Below are positions 57,229 through 64,000 of a DNA stretch of 64,000 nucleotides, piece after piece. Source of the DNA: Adiantum capillus-veneris (lineage: Eukaryota > Streptophyta > Polypodiopsida > Polypodiales > Pteridaceae); assembly GCA_014529385.2 (NCBI GenBank), contig CM043953.1:96601342-96665341 (forward strand), written 5' to 3'. A program made the translations under genes and the position numbers. The stretch's first letter is position 1. Each line of letters opens with the position of its first letter. The notes beneath the pieces were generated by a model. The model was not told the origin of the DNA. It saw only the letters and a list, made by a program, of their open reading frames with translations, and made no database searches.

Positions 57229-57246
57229 TGGCGCCGTTGTTGGGGA
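57229..57246 (+). promoter_or_regulatory. primer-binding site (tRNA-Asp type) of Gypsy3
   Basis: TGGCGCCGTTGTTGGGGA matches the complement of the plant tRNA-Asp 3' end (TGGCGCCGTTGCCGGGG) with two changes. This site is characteristic of Athila/Tat-type elements and marks the start of the Gypsy3 internal region. Confidence 0.85.
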
Positions 57247-57321
57247 ATGCCATACACCAAGCTCGAGTAGCACTCTGTGCTTCTCCGTGGTGCAATTTCA
57301 ATTATAGGAAAGGTAGGGAAG

Positions 57322-57323
<2 letters not shown>

Positions 57324-57370
<47 letters not shown>
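57324..57370. repeat. (GT)23 microsatellite in Gypsy3 leader
   Basis: An uninterrupted GT run about 80 bases after the primer-binding site. Confidence 0.95.
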
Positions 57371-57406
57371 GAGAAGAGGGATTTGGTGTTATACTGTGTG
57401 TTTTTT

Positions 57407-57533
57407 TTGTTAATGGAGTTTTCAAAGGTACTGTGTTTATTCTCTGTGTATTAAGGTAGTTAGTTTTCTTTGTTAATGGAGATTTCAAAGGTTCTGTGTT
57501 TATTCTCTGTGTATTAAGGTAGTTAGTTTTCTG
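57407..57533. repeat. 63-bp direct duplication in Gypsy3 leader
   Basis: Two copies of TTGTTAATGGAGTTTTCAAA and what follows, starting at 57407 and 57470. The leader 57247-58232 otherwise has no supportable gene. Confidence 0.9.
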
Positions 57534-58232
57534 TGTACAGTAAGTAGGAAGTAGATTAGTGAGAGTTAATAGAGTGTGTTAGTGTGTAAGAGTAGGTGTA
57601 TTAGCTAGAAGTAGGTAGATAGAGTGTGTGTGTGCTCTCGTGCAGGCCACGGCGACCTTATCTTTATTATTAAAAAATAATAATAATAATTTTATAAAAA
57701 AATTAAAGGTAGGACCGGGATCGGGAATATCTCCCAGACCCAAGCCCAAGCTCACGCTCAGGCCTAGGCCTCAATCGCCTTTTAAAAAAACAAATTTTAG
57801 CTTCACACGTAGCTAAAAATCGATTTTTTGAGGACCAACGGAACGTCAGATGCCCAAAAATTGTGCTGTAAAGCACACAGTGACCCTCTAAGTGATACAC
57901 TCATTTCGAGCTATCACACACTTTAATCAAAAAATCAAACATTAAAAAACATTCAAAAACAAGAAAAAATCAAGTAGAAAACGGGGTGCAAAACACCCAC
58001 AAAACAAAGCAAGTAACCTTTGAGGGTACTTGCCGACACTTGTAAGGCACCCAAAGCACATGTATCTACGCTTTGGTCGTGTGCTAGAGTCCGAACAACT
58101 AGCTAGTGCTTTGATTTACGGGGGTACTCACTATCCTTCCACGCTAGGGTCTACGCCCTCGCGGGGACCCAAGGTAGTGCAACCCAAGACCCAAATATAG
58201 CGGCTAGCAACTCTTCCTCTGACTACGATATT

Positions 58233-60035
58233 ATGGAAGAGCATCTTACACAAAGCCCCGGGGGAACAAATGAAACCATGCCTGACTGGGCCCAAGAACC
58301 TAGAACTAGTGTTTTTAGCCATTTGACGGAAACTTTTAGTAGAGCTACGCGCTCTGAACCTACGGCTAGTGAAGTAAACGAAGGGGGTGGGGAAGAAGAA
58401 TCACCATTCACATCTCCTGTAGACCCCACACTCCCTCAGAGTGTCGACGTGGACATTCTACCTACTTCATTTAATGAGGGCCCTACCGAGCTACCACCTT
58501 CCAAAGTCGCCTCTAAGGTAGCGGTGACTAAAAGTCAAAACACGGGAAGCAACATTGCATCCACCTCACGGCAACCCTCTAGTACACCAAGTTTGGACGG
58601 GGTATTTCTCAATGAAAATTGGGAATATGACCTACACACGGATACTTTGACCGACCTATACATGGGCTACACATACCATGTGGGCTGCTTAGAAGTTGTA
58701 CAATCCACATCTAGTGCCACTAGTCTAGAGGAACAACAACACATGATCTACAATTTCATCCATAGGATTATCCATTCCGAGAGGCAAAATCGAGGAATGA
58801 ACATACCTTCGACGGGTCCTATGCAATTTTTAGACATGGGCAAAGGGAAACAACCCACTCTATCACAAATGGAGACTCCCCCAGTGAGTCCCATCGATCC
58901 CCCATATGTTGTTTCGACAGGGTTCTCAATGCAATCTGGGCCCACAAGTGATAGCTTTACTTTTCCAAGTCTAGCTCATCTTTCCCTAGATGACACCACG
59001 GATACCATGCCTACCCCAATGATGGGCATGCCACGAAACACACCATGGACCTCGTTTGTTAATAAAGCACCGCTATATGGTAGCTCAATGCCTGCAATAG
59101 TACCTACAAGTGCGTACCAATCGTATGCACCTATGGGTCCACGTACTCATGTAGTCCCTACCCCTCCCATTGTTTCAACTACCTATGCTCCACAACCACA
59201 ATACACAAGTTCTTATTTCCATGGGACTATACCGGCTAGCATTAGCATGTCACATCCGACGTCTACTATGCCTAGGGCCACTCATATGAACTATGGACCA
59301 CCACATGGCACAACATCGTACCCAACGTGGAACCCAAGGGATTCCTATGCGCCAAGCCCAATGCCAATACCTACTCCATATGTAGTCTCTAGAGCGCCTT
59401 CACCCACGGTGCCTGCTCACTTAGGTGACTTGGCAACATTTGCTCAAGCTATTGGTCGATCTATTGCTGAGAATATGCATGACACGCCTGATAGAGAGCC
59501 TAGAAGTAAGGAAGTACAAATAGCCAAGCTCACACAAAAATTTAGTGGAGACGAGGATGTGAGGAAGCATATCGAAGTGTTTGAACAAATATGCGATTCT
59601 CTAGGAGAACACAATGACCTACATAAGAGCAATGCTTTAAGCCTAACCTTAAGTGGAAAGGCTGGGGATTGGTATAGAACCCTAAGGGTGGAAGAAAAAA
59701 TGATTTACCCTACTCTTAGGAGACTGTTCTTAAAAGAATACATATGAGAGGGAGTGCTTTTGGGTGTAGCCTCTCAGCTCCAGAAAGCCCAATGAGAGGA
59801 AGGAGAGTCGGTGAGAGACTTTATAAGTCGCTTGAAGCATTTGAATTCTCGTTGTAATCCAAATGAGCGCTTCAACAATAACCAATTTCTTGATAGATTC
59901 CTTAGGGGATTACAACATGAGGATATCTACAATGGCCTAGTCATTAGAGGTATCACCACTTGGGAAGCAGTCACCACCAATGCGATCCAATTGGAGGATA
60001 ATTTAATGATTCAAGGAGAAAGAGTGTCTGTCTAA
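58233..60035 (+). pseudogene. Gypsy3 gag
   Basis: A 504-codon frame (58233-59747) is followed in the same frame by 59811-60035 after TGA stops at 59745 and about 59793. The N-terminal 380 residues are Pro/Ser/Thr/Tyr-rich and low complexity. The gag core starts near residue 430: KFSGDEDVRKHIEVFEQICD, LTLSGKAGDWYRTL, then ESVRDFISRLKHLNSRCNP and FLDRFLRGLQHEDIYNGLVI. The start chosen is the first ATG of the frame; an earlier start is possible. Confidence 0.85.
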
Positions 60036-60255
60036 ATATATTAGCTCACAAGCTTCGGGGCATCAGCCAATGACCCTAAAGCCTATTTCTAAGGAGCCAA
60101 AGATATCTGAGATGACTTTAGCATATCTCACCAAGGCTATTCAAGAGAGTCTTAGAGACAATCGTGCTCCGCAAAACAATCATATGTATCCAAGAAGGGA
60201 GCAACAATGGTGCTCAGTATGCTATGGACCACATAGTACCAGTGACTAGATTACT

Positions 60256-61110
60256 TTGAGAGTAAAATTCAATGGGAACTGCAATGCATGTGGAAGGTAT
60301 GGTCATCAAGCTAAGGGTTGCATAGTATTTAAGCGCGCGATGGCCAATATACCACTAGCAAGGACAGACACACCTCGAGTGCCTGCATTGATGCCGGCCC
60401 CACCTCTTGAACAAACAGCACAACACATGGTCCCTAGGGCCCAAAATGTTGTTCAAACAACACCCTTACCACCTCCAGTGCTAGGACCTCAACCACCACA
60501 TCCGAGAATCACTTCTGTGAATCAAGTGGGTTGTGAGTCATCTATTTCTTGTTTGGAAGGCTATGAGGAATATATAGATCCTAATATCGCCTATGGGATG
60601 GATGTGCTTGAAGAAAGTCCACAATACTACATGGAGGACTATTGGGGACAAGTCAAACCTGTATATCAAGTAGCTGCTCTTGCGGAAAGAGGCCAAAATA
60701 TCAATTACACTGCTAAGAGACCACCTCTTCAATGCTATGAGTGTGGAGGTCCACATCATGTAGCCGAGTGTCCTATTAGGCTACAAAATAACGCCACACT
60801 AATGCAAACCAATCAAGCGAGCACGTCTACAATGCCGATACTCATGTGTAATCGATGTGGCATAGACCATTTGATTGCCCAATGTCCAAATAATCCAAAT
60901 GCACCGAAGATCACGCCATTAAACTTGATTGAAGTTACCGAGGAGCCATCACAAAGTACACCTGTGGTACCAGTAAATGTACTCACACGATCGATGCTCC
61001 AAAAACAAAATTATATTCTTGAGGAAAGAGACACGGCATCAATTGCCCAATCTCAGAAAAAGAAGAAAACACGAAGAAAGAGATCGCAAAGTAGCAAAGT
61101 CAGACCCTAG
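60256..61110 (+). pseudogene. Gypsy3 gag C-terminus with three zinc knuckles
   Basis: Three CCHC-type fingers: CNACGRYGHQAKGC, CYECGGPHHVAEC and CNRCGIDHLIAQC. The linker between fingers 1 and 2 is Pro-rich. The end is strongly basic (KKKKTRRKRSQSSK). The frame differs from the gag core, so at least one frameshift lies between 60036 and 60256. Confidence 0.85.
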
Positions 61111-61807
61111 TTCAAAGACTAACATAGGGACTGGTGACGACCCCGTATATATGAACGACGCTGAAGAAGATTCTGATTCAAGTGAAACCATGGAGACCAA
61201 AATGACCACTAACATAGAAACCAACAAGGAAGATCTTCATGAGCCACAATGGCCAGGATCCAAAAATAAGATAGGAACTTACCCAAACCCTACAGAGGAG
61301 ATTGAGCGAGTCAAGCAATTAAGGAGTTTGGTAAAGATACCCAAAGGGATCTAGAACCAACACCTAGAAAGATCCAGATTACAAACACTGTGTTCCCTAT
61401 GCAACAACAACCTCACCAAGTCCATAGACCCTTGGACATACCTAGTGTCATCCAAGAAGAAAGTGACTTAAAGTCATGGGAAAGTGGGCGTACTCACTTC
61501 TTGATGAAAAGAATGTTTACAGAGGGACTACCTGATCCTATCGAAGAAATGGAGATCCCATCTTCCCCACGTCAAGGGACTGAAGTCCAAAAGGTACCGT
61601 TAAACATTGCCAAATTGATGGATTTCATGTCTTCAGAAGTTAGAACCACCATCATGTCCAAACTATATAAAGACCCTGAGCTAGTCTCAGCTCTTCGAGC
61701 CTTCCTCAATGGAGAACTGAAGTTTGGGCTACCACAATTTGCACAGATGGATGGAGCTGGGGAGATGCCAATAGAGGAGGAACACTTAGATCCACAACCC
61801 AACCTAG
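61111..61807 (+). pseudogene. Gypsy3 gag-protease linker
   Basis: The frames 60977-61354 and 61390-61836 encode acidic then mixed sequence (NDAEEDSDSSETMETKMTTN; LMKRMFTEGLPDPIEEMEIP). No known domain. Confidence 0.5.
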
Positions 61808-62254
61808 ATGAACCTTGTTATAGAAATACCTGTTAACAAGTTGGGACAATACTTTGAGGGTGATGAATCCAATGCGACTATACCAATCACTACTAAGGGA
61901 TTAACTGTGAAGGGAATCCTTGATGGTGGCGTTGGGGTTAGCATTGTGACTAAAAATTGCTGGGAAACTATGGGAAGACCTCACCTTGCGACCACAACCA
62001 TAGTAGTGAAGATGGCCAATGGGTCTATTGTTAAACCTATTGGGATGCTAGAAGATCTCAAGATCAAGGTCTTTGGACATAAAATAAGGATTACCTTTAT
62101 TGTTATGGATTTCTCCAAACACACTATGTCATCGGAGATGATCTTAGGACATCCTTTCATGAGGGAATCAAAAATGGTGCATGACTGGTCTAAAAACCAT
62201 GTCTACTTGCAGTTCCAAGATTCTGTCATTCGAGTGGATCTTGTGACGGGTTGA
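61808..62254 (+). pseudogene. Gypsy3 aspartic protease with DGG motif
   Basis: GILDGGVGVSIVTKNCWETM aligns with the Gypsy2 ILDSGAGIAIAT segment but has Gly at the Ser/Thr position after the catalytic Asp. Near the C-terminus, EMILGHPFMRESKMVHDWSK gives the ILG and DW motifs. Similarity to the protease at 39036 shows that Gypsy2 and Gypsy3 are related. The DGG change probably impairs activity. Confidence 0.8.
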
Positions 62255-63139
62255 GCACATCCTCTAGGAAACAGGTTTATAATTGATCATAGATCTGACA
62301 CCACAGTTCACTCGGCCGCATTGCAGTATTGTTATACGTGTAAAGCGAACACTGATATTGGGGAAGATTCTCCTTATATGGATGTACTACCTGGGATGAC
62401 TGAGTCGGACAATGTGGATTGGGTCCACCTAGCATCAACCATAGACACTTGGGGGAATAGGGGGACGACCTGGGTAACACCTGAGGAGGATGAAATGCCC
62501 GTACCCTTAAATATGCTACAAGCAATGCATATAGCTTCTGACAAGACTCATCCTAATATAACGAAGAAAACATACAAGTGGGTCCCTAAAGCTTCTTTAG
62601 CGACCATGGCTAGTACTAAAAAATAGAAGCCTTGTAAGAAACATACCACTCGCCCCAAGAAATGTAAGAGAACGTGGAGTTGGATCCCTAAACAATTATT
62701 GGAAGCCCAAGGCTACTATCGAGGAAATGATCAAATTTGGGTGTCAAAATGATTGTGTTCTTACCTGTCACCTGATCCATATGAACCCACTTCTGTAGCT
62801 CCAAAACAAATCAACAATCGCGGAAAGAAAAAAATCATAGAATGCTACACACCCGCTCCAGAGCTAGTTTGGGTACCAAATAAAGAACGATTTGTTCCAC
62901 CTAGCTCAACAAGGGGGGAGTCCCATGAAGCTTCTAGCTCCTCATGTAATGCATCCATAGAGGTAAAAGCTTCTCCACATCATCGACCTACAATAGTGGA
63001 CCTCCATAAAGCTACAAAGGAATCCAAACCTCCCAGTGTTCAAGAATCACCTGATGAACCACTTCAAGTTCAATCCTGGGAGAGTACCTTACCACCCTTG
63101 CAACTCGATGAGGCACCTAAGGTAATAGAAAACTACTAG
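62255..63139 (+). pseudogene. Gypsy3 tail region with W[VI]PK motifs, pol missing
   Basis: Directly after the protease, where RT, RNase H and integrase should be, the frames 62321-62626 and 62753-63139 encode a tail: KTYKWVPK, RTWSWIPK, DQIWVSK and ELVWVPNKE, then a Ser/Pro-rich end. The similar Trp-Lys motifs occur in the Gypsy2 tail, which lies after its integrase. So about 5 kb of pol appears deleted in Gypsy3. Confidence 0.6.
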
Positions 63140-63215
63140 CAAAAATCCTCACCTATTATCGACTGGAACAATTGGTTTCAAAGGGTGACGAGCACATTTC
63201 AAACGATATGATCTA

Positions 63216-63232
63216 CCCAAGGAAGGGGGGAA
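63216..63232 (+). promoter_or_regulatory. Gypsy3 polypurine tract
   Basis: AAGGAAGGGGGGAA is followed by TGTTTGCTGACAG, a typical 3' LTR start. Confidence 0.65.
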
Positions 63233-64000
63233 TGTTTGCTGACAGTCATCATTCAGTCACTCCCCTCTCAACCTTGTTTCCCTAACCTCTCAATCACCAA
63301 TCTTAGGGAATGTATATATATAAAGCCTTATACTCATTAAAAAATAAAAAAATAAAGAGCAAGAGCAATGAGCAAACAAGTATGCAAAATAAAAGTCAAA
63401 ACATTGACTCAGACCTACACATTCACATCCGGTACATTGAAACAGAAACCTATGTCATAAAATACCTTTGATCCCCATCACTCGAGTGATGGAGGGTAGG
63501 TAGGATTAATACAATAGGAGTGTTTCTGTTTTAGAATTGAGTGATTAGCAAAGTTCTTTTTTCCCACTGATGTGCCTCCTAGAGGTATTCCTTGTGTTTC
63601 CTAGTGTGTACAAGAGCGTGTTGCTGTTGTTAGGATTTGGACCTTCATGGAATCTTTATCTCGACTCACTCTTCAAATCAAGCGCGACCATCAACACAAA
63701 CATGTGTTTCTTGTCCATTAGCATTGCCCCTTATCTTTTTTGCATCTATGATTGTCTGCTTTGATTGTGATTGGTAGCATAATATCCAGCACATTTGCTT
63801 AGTAACAAACATTTAATTCAATGTTATTTTTTGTCATAATCACTTTTCTAGGTTCAAAAATCAAGCAGTCTGACTAAGCTAGTTTGACCAAGTTAGGTGT
63901 TAGAGATCTTCTCTTAATACCATGAGGAATGCCTTCCTAATAATCAATGGTTTCTTAGGTTCTTAATCCGATTTAGGCAGCATTGTGTGAAATGTACTAG
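63233..64000 (+). repeat. candidate Gypsy3 3' LTR, cut by window edge
   Basis: It starts TGTTTGCTGAC after the polypurine tract. It has a TATA-like TATATATAAAG at about 63310. It does not visibly match the start of the putative LTR at 55253, so the pairing is unproven. No gene seen. Confidence 0.45.

Overview
This window looks like plant nuclear DNA made almost entirely of nested transposable elements. The evidence is the mix of families: chromovirus-type and Tat/Athila-type Ty3/gypsy elements, Copia elements primed by initiator-Met tRNA, an Ac-like hAT element, long AT-rich LTRs and GT microsatellites. I see no ordinary host gene and no tRNA or rRNA gene. The lineage cannot be fixed from the sequence; a large-genome land plant is the safest statement.

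Region 1 (1-32838) is a tandem retrotransposon array. Four copies of a 3.8-kb AT-rich LTR (here A to D: 1-3640, 5213-8465, 15584-19361, 28994-32838) alternate with three short internal regions of about 1.6 kb, each running from an initiator-Met primer-binding site to a polypurine tract. Internal region A has an unoccupied ATTTTAAC site at 3833-3840. Internal region C carries a complete 8047-bp hAT element (19562-27608) at that same site, flanked by ATTTTAAC on both sides. Internal region B carries a rearranged copy of the same hAT element (8466-14205). The simplest history is one hAT insertion, copied when the array grew by unequal recombination, followed by a deletion plus inversion in copy B.

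The hAT element is the most unusual object here. Rightward from its left end it encodes a BED/hATC transposase with two in-frame stops. Leftward from its right end it carries two non-transposase genes: a divergent protein kinase (HND-type catalytic loop, DWG instead of DFG) and a coiled-coil RING-finger protein. Each end has GC-rich subterminal motifs, then a TATA box pointing inward, then a tandem-repeat block, then the coding region.

Region 2 (32839-about 55250) is a decayed giant Ty3/gypsy element (called Gypsy2 here), interrupted by the array and by three insertions: an RT-deleted Copia element (33923-37462, duplicated site GTGTC), a probable solo LTR inside RT (41385-44174, duplicated site TTTGC) and a small gag-only Copia element (51193-53329). 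Gypsy2 shows gag, protease, RT, RNase H, a duplicated integrase zinc-binding domain, integrase core, a second retropepsin-like domain after integrase, a basic Trp-rich tail and possibly a very long unknown coiled-coil ORF that ends next to a polypurine tract.

Region 3 (about 55253-64000) holds a putative LTR ending at 57224, a tRNA-Asp-type primer-binding site at 57229, and a related Gypsy element (Gypsy3) with gag, zinc knuckles and protease but no RT, RNase H or integrase, followed by a candidate 3' LTR from 63233 to the window edge. All coding regions described here are broken to some degree, so the window reads as a record of nested insertions.
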